NCBI RefSeq assembly: GCF_963576545.1
Contig: NC_083636.1
Coordinates: forward strand, 7,381,856-7,445,855
Direction: 5' to 3'
Length of the DNA: 64,000 nucleotides
DNA from: Limanda limanda
Lineage: Eukaryota > Chordata > Actinopteri > Pleuronectiformes > Pleuronectidae
Shown here: positions 36,841 to 49,118 of the stretch, one piece after another
How the letters are laid out: the number at the start of each line of letters is the position of its first letter
How positions within the stretch are numbered: position 1 is the stretch's first letter
Program-made: the position numbers and the translations under genes
Notes under the pieces: model-generated
Databases searched by the model: none
What the model was told of the DNA's origin: nothing
Seen by the model: only the letters and a program-made list of their open reading frames with translations

Positions 36841-37281
36841 TTGGTGTTTTGGATTTCAGCAGCTGGCACCGTATACCCTGCCCCCTCCCCAGGAGGTGGA
36901 GGGTGGGTGGAGAAGGCTGAGGGGGGGGGGGGGGGGTACTCCGGCTGTTTACATCTCTTTGGCACGTCTGAGGCTGTTTCCATGGCGATGGGAGTAAAGA
37001 TAGCAGGGATGTCTCAGAGATGCAGTGCATGCCGAGAGGTGCTGATTGCTGGACGTGAGTTGAAGGATGAGCAAAGGCACACAGGAAGTGGGAGAAGCAG
37101 ACCGCCGGTGTTCCAGGAACCGGAGGGAGGAATCAGCGCTGGACGCCGGACGGATGCAGCCACCGCTTTGTTTACCCTTTCACTCACAATGGGATGTGCC
37201 ATGTTCCAGCTGTACCTGATGCTACTGGACTTATACTGGAGTAATAAAGTCAAGTTACAACATTACCTCACTGATAAATGA
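36841..37281 (+). other. 146-codon ORF of doubtful coding status
   Basis: An uninterrupted frame that reads through a G-run (36921-36936) as polyglycine, then Arg-rich sequence and a short hydrophobic segment (TLSLTMGCAMFQLYLMLLDLYW). An AATAAAG motif lies at its end (about 37241). The polyglycine comes from the simple repeat and I recognise no family. The end structure could be that of a solo retroelement LTR, but no terminal TG...CA with target duplication could be set. Confidence 0.2.
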
Positions 37282-37779
37282 GATGCAGCACAATTTGTTG
37301 ATTTCCATGTGCCACAAACACGATGTTCCAGCGTCTGGTTTGTTTGATGCTGCTGTGGGTAAGACACCATCCATAACTGTTTAACACACCGAGCACTTCT
37401 CTAAGTCAACACATTCAGATTGGCCTCCATGTGTCTTGTTTTCCCTGGAGGATGAGAAGGCAGAATCTTTCTAAAGAACAGCTTACAAATAAAAATACGG
37501 TCTGTAGGTTTTATATGAGTTTGTTTGCGTTGTCATATCTAATTATTTATTTAATTAATGGAGCAATTTCTTTAGGAACTAACTAATCAAACGGTGAAGA
37601 GAGATTTGTCTCTGTTTTCCCTAAAAATTTAAACTATTAACACATACGATCCATGACCATCCTGTCTGGGTTTAGGGGTTGTGGGAAGTTGGGTTCAATT
37701 TCCTTCCAAAGCCCTTTAAATTGATGAGATGAAATTTAAGATTATGTACTAAAATACGTTATTTTCTATGAACTATAGT

Positions 37780-38010
37780 TGTGTCTCAATTCATGGACGG
37801 CTCCTTCAGAGGCTTGTGTCACAGCAGCACCACTAGACTGTTCCATTTCAAAGGCACCTAAGTGCAAGGCTCCAACAGGTAGATACTTCCATGTCCCAGA
37901 ATTCATTGTGCTTCGGGGACAAACGTTTTTAATGTGGCGATTTTCAAAGAGTCATCGTGTCCAGCTCTGTTGCTGGGCGACAGTATGAGCAGGAAAAGAT
38001 GGTGAAACCA
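37780..38010 (+). mobile_element. Dispersed repeat starting GTGTCTCAATT, copy A
   Basis: Shares TGTGTCTCAATT, CTGTCCCATTTCAAAGGC-type text, CTCCAACAG, TCCCAGAATTCATTG and TCGTGTCCAGCTCTGTTGCTGGGC with the longer copy at 51320-51705. It looks like a non-autonomous DNA element; ends were not resolved. Confidence 0.55.
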
Positions 38011-38299
38011 ACCACAGAATTTATCTGTCTTATTTCTGTTCAGCTTTTGCGATTTACGCTGACCACAAAGACCACAACTCTTGTGTCTTGAGAAGCTGGA
38101 GATGATTTACTATAATCTGATATCTCTTTCTTTGCAGGGAGGTGCTAAAAGCTTGTCGACCGAACACAGACAGAAATGTTTTAAATCATCAGGACTTTGA
38201 AGGTGAAACCATATTTTCAGTTAGAGCTAAAACCCCAGTGAGGAAGAAAACAGGTGGAATGAAGCAAAGAGAGGAACAGCCAGTTAAAAGATAAATAGT

Positions 38300-40963
38300 T
38301 TATGTGAATCTCTCACATAGCATTTACCTTTATACACATCGTCTTGACTGTGATATACAGTATGTCTTTTCTTTTCTTTTTTTTTTTACAAGTTGACATA
38401 ATGTTTTTTTTTTTCAGCATGCACTTTAGAATGCCAACAAAAGGCTCCACGAATACAGACTTCAAACTAGAATTTTCCTCACAATAAAACATACAAAACA
38501 TGAACTGGGATCAAAAGCCTGACAGTTTGAGGACACGATGGAGAAGCACAGCATCCGACTACCATGACTTTCACAAGTAAGAGCAACAGTAAGACACAAA
38601 AATACATGTTCTGGATTTCAAAAAAATAAACACCTTTCTTTTTTTCAAGTCACGTTAGAGATACACAGAGAACGTAGGAACCCCTTTGTCAACTCAAAGA
38701 GTAAAGCAGCGTGTGTACTACACAAGGAGGATTGTGGGTACAGGGCGACGCTGCGAGTCGACGTACGGCCGGGCAGGTCACAACCAACGTGACACACAAG
38801 TTGTGCCACCTGCCTGTCGCTTCTCTCGGCTTTCAGAGAAGCATTCACACTCTGCTTTTCTCCCTCTGGGCGTAACAGGCTGCTGAAATCACAGTGTAGA
38901 TCGGCGCTTTTTGTTTTTTATTTGGGTGCTTATTGCAAATCCGATCTGATTGTTTGGGTTCAGGGGATTGCTACAGTGCAGATGTAGCCATTCTAGAAGT
39001 CCCACTTTTAACTTGGGCGTCTTCTGCTTTGTGAGAACATCTGCAGCACTGATGCAGGGTATAGTTGCATGTTGAATGCAGGACGGGGGGGGCGGGGGGG
39101 GGGGGGCGGGGGGGGGGGACTTCTACAATGGTGACTGCATCACAGGGGGACTCTGTCTCATTCAGGTTTGTGCTGAAAAACTAACTGGAAGAGTGACGAC
39201 ATCACGTTCACTCACTGGTCTCTGCTGACCCGATCTTACCCTGGAGATTTAGGATGCACACACACACACACACATACACACATTAACACACAGCAAAGTA
39301 ATTAACCTACTGAAAATTACCTTGGGAACCAAAAGCAAAGATGACCATGATGTCACATTTATTCAACTTAGCACGTTTGTCTCTCTATACTGTATATACT
39401 GAATGTAGGATTTCATATATGAATACACTCCATTTTCAGAACACAAAGTGCCTCAACTGATACATCTTAATACACTTATTGCGAGGAGGGATACCACAGC
39501 AAGAAAAGTGACTGACATTGAGTGTTCGTGGTGCAACTTGGCAACCAACAGCCTTGTTACCTGACTCACCATCAAGAGACAGATGTGTGGACGGAGCCGC
39601 GTGGCCCAGATGTGCTGTTCAGTTGTTTTTATTTACAGGAGAAGTATCTATGCAGTACGTCGTCCCTTTTAAGGACTTGTCCAGTTTGCTTTCCTTTTTC
39701 TCGAGTGTCTTTAAAGAGGAAAGCAGGAAAAGGTAAATGCTTTATCAAAGTCTTCATTTGCGTCCCTGCTCGCTGAGCCGTGAACCAGGCGGCCGTCAGT
39801 CTGTGCTTTTTACGTGCGTCCTCGTCCGTATTGTCCTGTGGCCCGATGGCTCCAAATGAGGTCCTCCCACTGCAATAGGTCCTCATACCGATGACAGTCT
39901 TATCCCACCGTCATTCAAATAGGAAATGAATTGTCTAAATAAAATATAAACACATCTCTAAATATCAGAAATGCATCATCTGTCTCTGTTGAGCATCATT
40001 TCAGTAGACCTTGCCATGCACACACTGGCTACTTTAAATATCTTCACAGAAATGAGAACATAGTACAAATCAACAGTGCTCTGTCAGTGAATATGCAGAA
40101 TTATAAAAGCTCTATTGTGTATTGCCGTGGTTTAAAAATGGGGTGATTCAATAATTTGGTCGACAGACAAAAATAAATGTTCGCGAGAGCTGTTATTTTT
40201 AATTGTTAGACTTTTTGTTGAGCTACGTGTAAGATGCATCTAGCTGTGAGCCAGTTTCTAAGCAACCCTCTTCGACTGGTATAGACATACTGTAGGAATG
40301 GGTGAGGCTCATCGCTGCATGGGTATGTCTGCTTTCCCACACCTGTTGGTGCGCCGAGGCAATTTATGCCCGCCATGAAAAAAAGTCTCATCAATAATAA
40401 ATGAGAAAGTCTTTCAGCAAAAGAAAAAAAGGCGGCTTCAGTTAAATGTGAGGTTTACTGACTCTGTTCCAAGGGACTTCAGGTTAGTCTTTTTGGTTTG
40501 GGGATTTGAGAGCAGCTTATAGCCCTTGGAGATGGCTGACAGGAAGTGAAACTGCAGAAAAAGGATCACTTGCTTAACAGATAACAGATCTAGTTTAGGG
40601 CTGTAAATAACTTCCAAGTGAATTTAGTAGCACATATTTCAAGATGTAACTTCACTCCTCAATAATGGATAAATTTGTTTTTACATTAATTATACTTATG
40701 TCTTCGTATTAATGTGGTAATGATCCACTGATGCTACAAGCAGTAGATACAATGGCACCATTAAGAGTGTGTGTTTGTTGTATATGCCAACCACATACAG
40801 GTGTTTCTCAGGATTATTGAATAACCCCAGTTTTTATCTCACACACAAAAACACAAATTATAATTCATGACCAAGAGAGTGAGAGGGTTCCGCACTGAAT
40901 TCTGACCCCCCAACCGTTCAGAAGGTTACCTTTCCGCCATGGTGGCGCCTTCCCCCAAAGCCA
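38300..40963 (-). other. kcnc2: Region downstream of kcnc2, probable 3' UTR of the distal isoform
   Basis: No coding frame is recognised for about 2.7 kb beyond the distal kcnc2 stop. Candidate AATAAA signals on the minus strand lie at 39628-39633 and near 39358. The region contains a G-run block at 39085-39118 and a CA tract near 39254. The extent of transcription is inferred from the long 3' UTRs usual for this gene, not shown. Confidence 0.4.
39085..39118. repeat. G-run block, candidate quadruplex on the plus strand
   Basis: Runs of 8, 13 and 13 or so G residues separated by single C. On the kcnc2 sense strand this would be C-rich. A smaller G-run lies at 36921-36936. Confidence 0.7.
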
Positions 40964-41025
40964 TTAAGATAGAACGCTGCTCTCTGCTTGTGTGAAACCA
41001 GTAAAGACAACCTCTTTGCAGTTAT
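40964..41025 (-). CDS. kcnc2: kcnc2 alternative terminal exon (Kv3.2 short C-terminus)
   Basis: On the minus strand a strong acceptor (TTTTTTTTGTTTCTGGTTG then TTTACTCACAG) precedes 62 coding bases ending in TAA at 40964-40966. Joined to the phase-1 G left by exon 3 it gives DNCKEVVFTGFTQAESSVLS and a stop. It closely resembles the mammalian Kv3.2 isoform tail that, as I recall it, begins DNCKEVVITGYTQAE. Phase (1), length (2 + 60 bases) and acceptor all agree, so this is very probably a genuine alternative last exon, mutually exclusive with the one at 42007-42152. Skipping the proximal exon would replace the SRSLNNIAG...PSIL tail. In Kv3 channels such tails influence membrane targeting and modulation more than gating. 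Expression here is inference. Confidence 0.88.
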
Positions 41026-42006
41026 CTGTGAGTAAACAACCAGAAACAAAAAAAAGCTTTGGTGGCACTCAAAGAAAAGACAAGAACATACATTAGAGGG
41101 GGGAGAGGGTTAATCGGAAATAACAGTAAACAAGCAAGATCCCACATGCAGAGAGAAACGAACACTCGGCTGGAGTTTAGTGGTTTAGCTCCTCTGTGAA
41201 TTGTTGGAGAAGCCAATGGCAAAATGAGACACAATGCAAGTTGAAAGTGCCCCAGAACCCCAGCACAAAAACAGAAAATAAAAAAATACTCCTTGATACA
41301 TAAACATATATGAAGGAGTACTTCTCTTATAGCCTTAGTGTCTCCTCTGGTCCCTCTTCCCCTCGCTACACGGTTTGCAGACGATGGTTACAGGATGATC
41401 CATGCAAGAAACATGAGCAGGCCCAGCAGCAGGTGAAGAGCGACAAACTGGACGTGTGCTTGTGTGAGTCAAAACAGTCCTGAAAGACAAATTGTCCGTC
41501 CCGACAGCCAGCCCTCCGGTAGCAAAACAAAGACAAAGTCACAGTCGGATGAGGTTAAAATGAAATGACATCTCTCTTTCTTTTCTTCTTGGAAGCACGT
41601 CTTTTTCATGGTACCTAAATATAGCAACATCTAATATCCCTGATTATTAATGTCCTTTATTAAATGTTATGGCTGCTACTTCTGGAGCCACCAGTCAAGT
41701 TCTTTTATTGCAAGTCTGAAGTCTCAAAGTACAACGATATCTAAAAGGGAACTCCAAGTGACACAGGAGAACTGAGAAGTAACTTAAGGATTTTAGCTAA
41801 GCACATGTACCTTCAAGGACAAGGGGGGGAAGTGAAGAGTTGCTCAGGTTGCCCAAGCCACTAACAATAGTCTTAGCTACAAGGTTAAGCACTTATCCAC
41901 AAGCCACAAGATCTAGAAGAGTTCAGATATAATACCAAAGGGAGGTGGTTTGTTAGGGGTTAGGACGTGGGGTGGTTTAGGCTGAAGAGCCCCGGGGCTG
42001 GAGGTC
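41026..42006 (-). other. kcnc2: kcnc2 proximal 3' UTR, and intron for the distal isoform
   Basis: Lies between the stop codon of the proximal last exon and the acceptor of the distal one. It would be 3' UTR in transcripts using the proximal exon and intron in the others. No further coding frame was recognised. Confidence 0.55.
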
Positions 42007-42152
42007 TCACAGGATGGAGGGGATAGGGGAGCGAGAGCGGCGCAGAGGGCAGGGCGATCCGTAGGGCGAGGTCACGGGAGACAACCTCAGGGTGTTACCA
42101 GCCATGCCAGTCATGCCCGCTATGTTGTTTAAACTCCGGGATTTCTCAGAGC
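42007..42152 (-). CDS. kcnc2: kcnc2 proximal terminal exon (Kv3.2 tail ending SIL)
   Basis: The acceptor CACCCTCACCTGAAG is followed by 146 coding bases, phase 1, ending with TGA at 42007-42009. It encodes [11 protein letters not shown], then [20 protein letters not shown] and SRSPIPSIL. This tail is almost residue-for-residue that of mammalian KCNC2, which separates it from KCNC1, KCNC3 and KCNC4. Relative to mammals there is a small insertion (GMTGMAG in place of GLAG). The last four residues PSIL fit a class I PDZ ligand pattern. The exon is Ser/Pro/Arg-rich and cytoplasmic. The alternative last exon lies about 1 kb further along the transcript. Confidence 0.95.
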
Positions 42153-45100
42153 CTTCAGGTGAGGGTGCGATAGAGAGGTGGTGGTGGTGGAGGTGGTTGT
42201 GGTTGTGCAGGAACAGGACATGAACACACACAGGCAGGCAGGCAACGATCCGAGTCCGAGCCAACCGAGTGAACCGAGACAGGAGACAGGAGTGAGACAG
42301 AGCAACAGTAACAAACTGTATGGTGAGTGCATGCACAGCACATTTCCTCACAGTGCCAGATAATCTTGGCTAAAACTCTTGCCAGAGCTGCTGAGGACGG
42401 TAAAAAAAAACCTAATTGGCTGAGTGTGTGGAGCCAAAGAACCACAGTTTCTCTGGTTTATGACGCACAGCACAGGAAACTGGAACTTGAAACCATCTCT
42501 GATCAGAAAAGATACATCAAGCCATCTTAAATATGTCGAACTAAGCTGTAAGCCGAGTATCGATATGTGAACTTATTGTAAGTAAAAGAGCTGGAAGTAA
42601 GAGTTATGACGGCTTTGCTGAAGTTTTAAGTCTCAAGAAATGTTTCTACTGGTAATGGGAAAGGAGTCACGATTAAAAACAAATACCCTTGCTAGTCTTG
42701 ATGTAAAAGAGGTACAAGATAGCCTTACTATCCTACAACTATCTTAGGTATTTCAGTAAGCTAATGTGCTGATGTTCCAAAAATAATGAATGTAATGATG
42801 CTCCAACATTAAACTTTAAAATTACTTTCATTTTCGTCAGATTTCACAGATTTCTTTGTTAAGATTGAAGTTGCCACTTAGCTAACAATTATTGTATTTT
42901 CTGGCTCCACCCCATCACTCAACCAATCAGCTTTAACCCACACAGCAGCTCCGCCTCTCAGAGATACTATGCCATTTAAATTCAAGTCGGGCTGAGATAA
43001 CGCTGCAAACATATTAGTAATCTATTCAGTGTTATTCTCACAGGGCTGGACAATAAAATAACACATTAGCAGTCATTCATTTCATGCATCATCATTAGTA
43101 TTTTCTCATTTTGAATTTGTTTAGAATCCACAAATCCTAAATTGCAAAAAGATGATTGTACTAATTGTGCATTTACATTTACATACTCCAAATATATATT
43201 ACAGCCATATTAAGTGTACACCTTCAGACTATCAACATTCACATAGTGGATCAAATATGTTTTGTGTTTGTATGTGTAATAATCCAGGTTGTTTGTCAAT
43301 TTTTCTTTTCTTTATTCAAGGGTATGGTTTTTCGGTTCGAGACCAGGACTTATTGATTTCACAGTCAGATGTTGTAATTCTTTCGATTAAAAACCTGCGC
43401 TTATTATATCTATGGCTTCCACTCAGATATATGTTGCTTTTTGCTCCAGCTTCAGCTCTTCTCCTTGTGCTCACACTGCTTATGTGTGCGGGAGAAATGT
43501 CTGATAGAACACTATGCTCGCCACTATAAAACAGACTCTTCCCCATTTCTTTATTTGTTATAACTACACCTGGCATTACGTTGGTTGGGGAAACAAATCC
43601 AAGATCAGAGGAGAAATCCTAGGGATAATGTGCACACAGAAGCAGGACGACCATGAGGAGGAAAGCTGAAGCTGGAGTGCAGGAAATCTCAGCACAAGCT
43701 GGGTTTATCTGAGTGCGAGCACAGGGTTGAGTGAGGGCATTAACAATTCTCAACAAGAAATCAATAAGTCCTGCTTTCAAAACGAAAGACCACACTTTTG
43801 AATAAAGATTGAAAAAATAGAGGTGTAGCCTTTACATACTGATGATGATGATTGGAAAGTATTAATGCTTCAATTGTCTGTACAGAGTCACATTTTACAA
43901 CAGCTCAAACTTTGAAAAATGCAGCATTTAAAACATGCTGGCGAATCCGTTGCAAAATAAACAAGCAAGCCAAAGCAGCCAGATCATTAATGGAGCATGC
44001 CAATCAACTGGTGTAAACACTGATGAGGAGCAGCTAATGGAAATGTGGCCTCATTACCATACTGCACACGGCACTCATTTGTTTCACCAGGAGAAAGGGT
44101 GTAAATCAAAATGTTTCTGAACCAGCCGAGCAGGCAGGACAAAGGACAGCCCTGGTCTGTGCCGACAGGTAGCAGCAACGAGGAAAGACCTGATGTTTAA
44201 TGCATTATCGTCGGTGTGGCGGCAACTGAAGCCGCTGACTGGAGCAGCAGAGACCAAGGCACAGCTGTTTTGCTGCCTACGCTAAAAAAACAAGTCCAAT
44301 GAGGGGCCCTGCTGTGAGAGATCACCAGATGTACAGCAGTTTAACCTGCTAGATTGAATCAATACCCATCAACAAGTTACCTTAATTTATTCTGCACTCC
44401 ACTTTAGAATACGCCTCGATGAAGTAGCCGGGAGTTTTACTGAAATGGGAGCTGAAATTCAAATGAACAAAATCTTCAATTTACAAGTGGCCCTCTAATG
44501 GTGTAATGGTATTGATTTGCCTGCTGTAGAGTGAGTACAGCATCACTCTGAGGCTACAGAGCAGTAACATTAAGAGCACAACATTTAGTTAGCCTCCTGG
44601 AGAGGCAGTTAACTTCGGATGCAAGGCAATTAGCTGAGGCTTAACACTTACACATTATGGTGCAGATTAACACAACATTAATGCCACAAGATGCTGCAAA
44701 TAAAATGGAGGATTGAATCTAACATACATGCTTTGGCTTCATGTTTTGTTTTTTTATTTCCTCACATGTGGAAAACCTGTTAAATCAGTTGCAGCATGAG
44801 CCCATTTCTACCCAATTTATACATTTTAATTCATGACCTCTTCCCATGGGACAGCAACGAGGCTTTCTGGATATTCAGCAGATATGAACTTCACGATGAC
44901 CTTTAGCTTGGGTCAAAGTGTTTGGAAGCTCAAGTCCCACCTGAGCATGACATTTCCACTGATGGAACGGCCCACGACTGAAGGTGATAACAGATAATCT
45001 AAAGGTAGATTTCGAGGACATATTGTGTCACTGATATTTCTAATTGGAAACAATGTAAACTGTTAACCATAATGTAGTCAGGATTTATGGGTAGTAAACC

Positions 45101-45881
45101 CTTCAGGCAAAGTTTCAACCTAACCCAGATTTACTTCGAAGGCCAAGAGTTAACATTCTTATTATTCTCTTTCAGAACTGACACTCTTTCTGATGGTATA
45201 ACATCTGCTCCAGTTGACTCCTTGAAGCTTAAAACCTCTCCATAAAATGTGAGTCTAATTATATTGAAGTATGCCTGATGTATAGCATCCATATTTGTTT
45301 GTTCTCAGGCACTTCTGTGTAATTAAGTGCCAAGCTGGAAATGTTGATGCTTTAAAAAAAGAAAAAGGTCTCTGCTGCTTCCCGCTCATAATTAAGACTT
45401 GGATGTTGATGGAAACTGTAGCTGCAAGTAGGAAACTGGAATTGGTGTTTGCTTGAGGCTGCTGAAAATACACTGTATAAACAATGAAGATAGATTGATT
45501 TTCAGCTCTTTGTAAAGCTCTGACTTCAGAACATAACTAAGCTTTCTACATTTGTCGGTGAAACATGTTTTCTATGTCTTTATTCTTTACGGCAAAAACC
45601 TAAAAAACTGATGCTGGTGGATCATCACCTTAGAGGCAGAGAGTGAGGATACCCAATTTATTTGGGAGCTATAGATGGGTGATGAATCTGGCAAAAGCCG
45701 GAAAAGTGAGGCACAAGGTCAGAAATGTATTCAAGTGTTTCCAGGTGTCAAGAAAACATGAATAAATTGTGGAGAAAGCAACAGTTCTGTGTCGGCTGCT
45801 TGGACACTGTTGTCATACATCTATTTACTTTTTAATATCTAAATGATATCGTAAAACAGTTACATTTCCCCATCCAGTTAC
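42153..45881 (-). other. kcnc2: kcnc2 intron between exon 3 and the proximal last exon
   Basis: A 3.7-kb intron. A (GTG)n-like stretch at 42178-42207 places a CCACCACC tract just upstream of the acceptor. The segment 43930-44700 is free of recognisable repeats, has balanced composition and many TAAT/ATTA cores, so it could hold conserved regulatory DNA. Frames here (for example 43152-43529 on the plus strand) show no domain. Confidence 0.6.
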
Positions 45882-46046
45882 CTGTTTTTCTCATACTTCC
45901 GTCTGAAGGGCAGGTGTAGTCACTAGCAGAGAGCAGGAAGCACGTTCCCCCGCCCCGATGGTCCTGTTCCCTGGTGCTCGACCTTCGCATGGGAACACTC
46001 TCCTCTGGAGACATGGTCAGGTCACTGCTGCAGTCTGCCGACAGAA
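45882..46046 (-). CDS. kcnc2: kcnc2 exon 3, cytoplasmic C-terminal segment
   Basis: A 165-base phase 1-1 exon between acceptor TTCCTTCCTCACAG and donor AACAG-GTAACT. It encodes [20 protein letters not shown], then [20 protein letters not shown] and [15 protein letters not shown]. It matches the mammalian KCNC2 stretch [36 protein letters not shown]. RRSST is a good candidate site for PKA-type kinases, and Kv3.2 is known to be suppressed by PKA phosphorylation. Symmetric phase lets it join either last exon. Confidence 0.95.
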
Positions 46047-49000
46047 CTGTGAGGAAGGAAACACGATGGGTCACACAGAAAGTAGAACTTTTAAGTTTTA
46101 AGCTTTGAATTTGGGTTATTTCACGAGACAAAAAGGCCATGTTTCTCAACAGCAAGAAAAAACATACACCTACCACGCCATACAGCTTTAAAATATTTTT
46201 AGCTGAGTTACTAAATAAATAAATTCTATACTAGATAGGCTTGTATATCATTTTAATCATTTTATGCCCTTCTTCCTTCCAGTCTAGCTTTTAACCTAAT
46301 ACATTATAAAGTAGGTAACCTAGCTGTGGTATCAACAACTTTATTTGTCCTAAATATAGTATTTTACAATAAATTTCAGGTTAGCCTAACATTTATTTAT
46401 TGAGTTTATGGGCAATATAAAGGGTATGTGACTTGACAACACGACTGTAATGAACTGTTTTGTTGATACAGTGTTATCCAAATTATTAGAAATTTGATTT
46501 CTTTTGTTAATTATTACTGAATGGTAAAATAAATACTATATAAGAATATGTGATATTAACACCACATTGTGCCAAACCAATGCTTATATGCACATGCAAA
46601 AGATTAAGGGTAACAAAAGGCTAATTAGTTGAATAATTGCCGCCATTAATACTTTAAATTAATTCTTATCACAAAATGTAATACTTAATTATTTTCAGAT
46701 AACACATTTTTCTCCTTCCATTCTAACAGATCACATTTAATCTACCAACACTAGGCTGTTGCTTCTGGTAACAATAAGTGGGAAAGGCTCTTTACAGTGG
46801 TCTATGCACAGAGAGCATAAAGGAATAATGAAGTTTTGGGGTAGAGGGAGAACAGCAAATAACAAACATTCAACACCCTCCTACATTAAACACCTGCTCC
46901 AAATGTCACAGGCACCCCCAGTCAGCACAGCAGTGGTCAAAGGGCAGCCAGTGTTTGGAGCTCCAGTGGATGAGAGAGACACATTGTTTTCTTATGAGCA
47001 ACGACACAGTTTTACAACAACAAAGTAGAATTACAGCGCAGCAGTTGTATGACTCCGCCAGTCAGACCTTTACCTTTTGACCACTGAAATCGAATCACTT
47101 CATCTTTGAGTCCAAATAATCAAAAGTTTAAGAAATTCTCTCAGGCAGTCTTGATGTATCACAATCAAGAGAGCAGAAACATGATTTTTGAGACAACCTT
47201 GACCTTTGACCACTGAAATCTAATCAGTTAATCAGTAAGTCCAAGTGAACTTGTTCTCCAAATTCTAAATAATTCCGTTGAGATGAAGCTGACCGGCTTC
47301 AGTGGAACTCCGGCAAATTAATAATTAATAAGAACAGGGTGCGAGACCTAAAACATCTCTCTGAAAAAACAGTATGAAAGTTGCCACAGTCACACAACGA
47401 GGCTAAATTTAAAGGCTTAGACATAATCCGCAGCTCAATGAAGGCTACAGGATTGGCATATTGTGTTGTTTTTGTTGAGTTTGGCTTTAGTTTGATTTTA
47501 AATTTCTAAAGACTACTCTCAGCATGTAAACTTTATGCCCAAGCATTCTGAATAATGGCATTACTGGCCTTTGATTCAAAATACAGTTTCACAATAACAA
47601 GTGTCCCTTATTATGATAGTGTTTTGGAACATGTCATGAATTACATCACTGTGACCCTTTTGTATGTTTTTGGATGACATTTGTTATTGACCTCGGCACC
47701 ACTGGTAAATATGATTATTTTTTTAAACATGTGAGTATCTTGATCTTTTGAGGAGTGTAAATGACCCTTTTCTCAGGCTCTTCTTCTGTACAGTTGCTTT
47801 GCCTGTCAAGCTTTGCGCCTCATAAGGTACACGTGCAGGTTGCAGTGGTGACTGTGGATGATTTACAATCGCTTTGATGGATTTTAAAAGTGCAGGTTGA
47901 CCGCAGCTTGTGATGTCCAATAATTTTGTGCAGATGAAAGTTGTAGGGATTCTATATGTATTTATAAGGCCTTGATGGCCACAGACATTACTTTGTGCTA
48001 AAAGACTGAAGATGAAACCGTTTGTACTCGATACTCAACTCCTCAATAGTTTTGATCCATGTAAAAAGTTTTTTTTGAAATGCTGTATTAAGTTACTTCA
48101 AGTATTATAAGGTGACTGAAATGTAGTTTCAATTTAATTTCAGCAAATGGTTGATTATTATCAGGAGACAATTACATAATGCAATATACTTAGTATAAAA
48201 ATAAGAACCATAATTACTAATACAGTAATAATCAGACAATCATACCCATGCTTGAATTAATAAGATTCAGTGGTATGTCAAAGTTAATTTCTTTAAGATA
48301 CTAAAGAAGGTAATCAAATCATAGGTTTAAAATGTGTCTTAAATGACTTATTTTGTCCCGTCATGTATGACTAAAATAAACACACAGTTTATGTAACATG
48401 GAACCATTCACTTTGCAATATGAGGTTATCTAACACTGACAGTAACCTTGCACACTGTGTAGGCTATTTCAAATGACCTCCAAGGAAATCACATAGGCCA
48501 CTAGAAGCAGGTTGACTCTGTTTGTGTATTCAGTCGAGGCATGAATTATTCTATGCTTATTAAATGTAAGGTTCTGAGACCTAATAAACAAGTAGACTGC
48601 AAGGAGCCCAGAGTGTGCATCTACCCTCAGGAACGTCTGCACTAGAATTCAAAGAAAGCCAGTATATACAGAGGTCGACACTTATTTCCATCAATATCAG
48701 ATGTGTCAGAGTAAATTACCGACATCGGCCCAGAGGGAAAAACAGCCGCCTACGGTCTTTACAGCAAACGCACAACGACTGGAAGATAAGCTTGGACACA
48801 ACAACGGTGAATTCTTATCAGCATTGAGCTGTTTGACACAACCATCTCCTCATTGCCTTTTGTGTTACATTCCTTATCAGTGTGGCATCCTGGGATGAAG
48901 GCTGTTCGGAAACAGGACTTCTGTGAGGAAGCTGCGGTTGTACTTTGTCTCGTGACTGTGTCAAATGGCCAGCGCTCTACCTGAGATGAGTTCCCTTATG

Positions 49001-49118
49001 GATTCCCCTCGCTGTCACTTCATAAATAATGCCCTTCGGTGTTACATGAACTTTACCAAGGTGTGGTTGATCATAGTTTTCGGCCTAGCATGGCCTGTGT
49101 CTGTCCAAATGGTCTTAC
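46047..49118 (-). other. kcnc2: kcnc2 intron between exons 2 and 3
   Basis: A 3.1-kb intron. It contains a teleost dispersed repeat at about 47060-47290 and otherwise AT-rich sequence. An 89-codon plus-strand frame at 46759-47028 has no recognisable domain. Confidence 0.6.
47060..47290. repeat. Dispersed repeat with tandem CTTTGACCACTGAAATC units
   Basis: Two imperfect copies of a unit containing TTTTGACCACTGAAATCGAATCACTTCATC or CTTTGACCACTGAAATCTAATCAGTTAATC, each followed by GAGTCCAA or TAAGTCCAAGTGAAC. This text is a common teleost repeat. Confidence 0.5.

Noticed and set aside
36831..37395. Possible solo LTR starting TGTCACGA with a late AATAAAG signal
   Set aside because: No second copy, no convincing CA-ended 3' boundary and no matching target duplication could be found.
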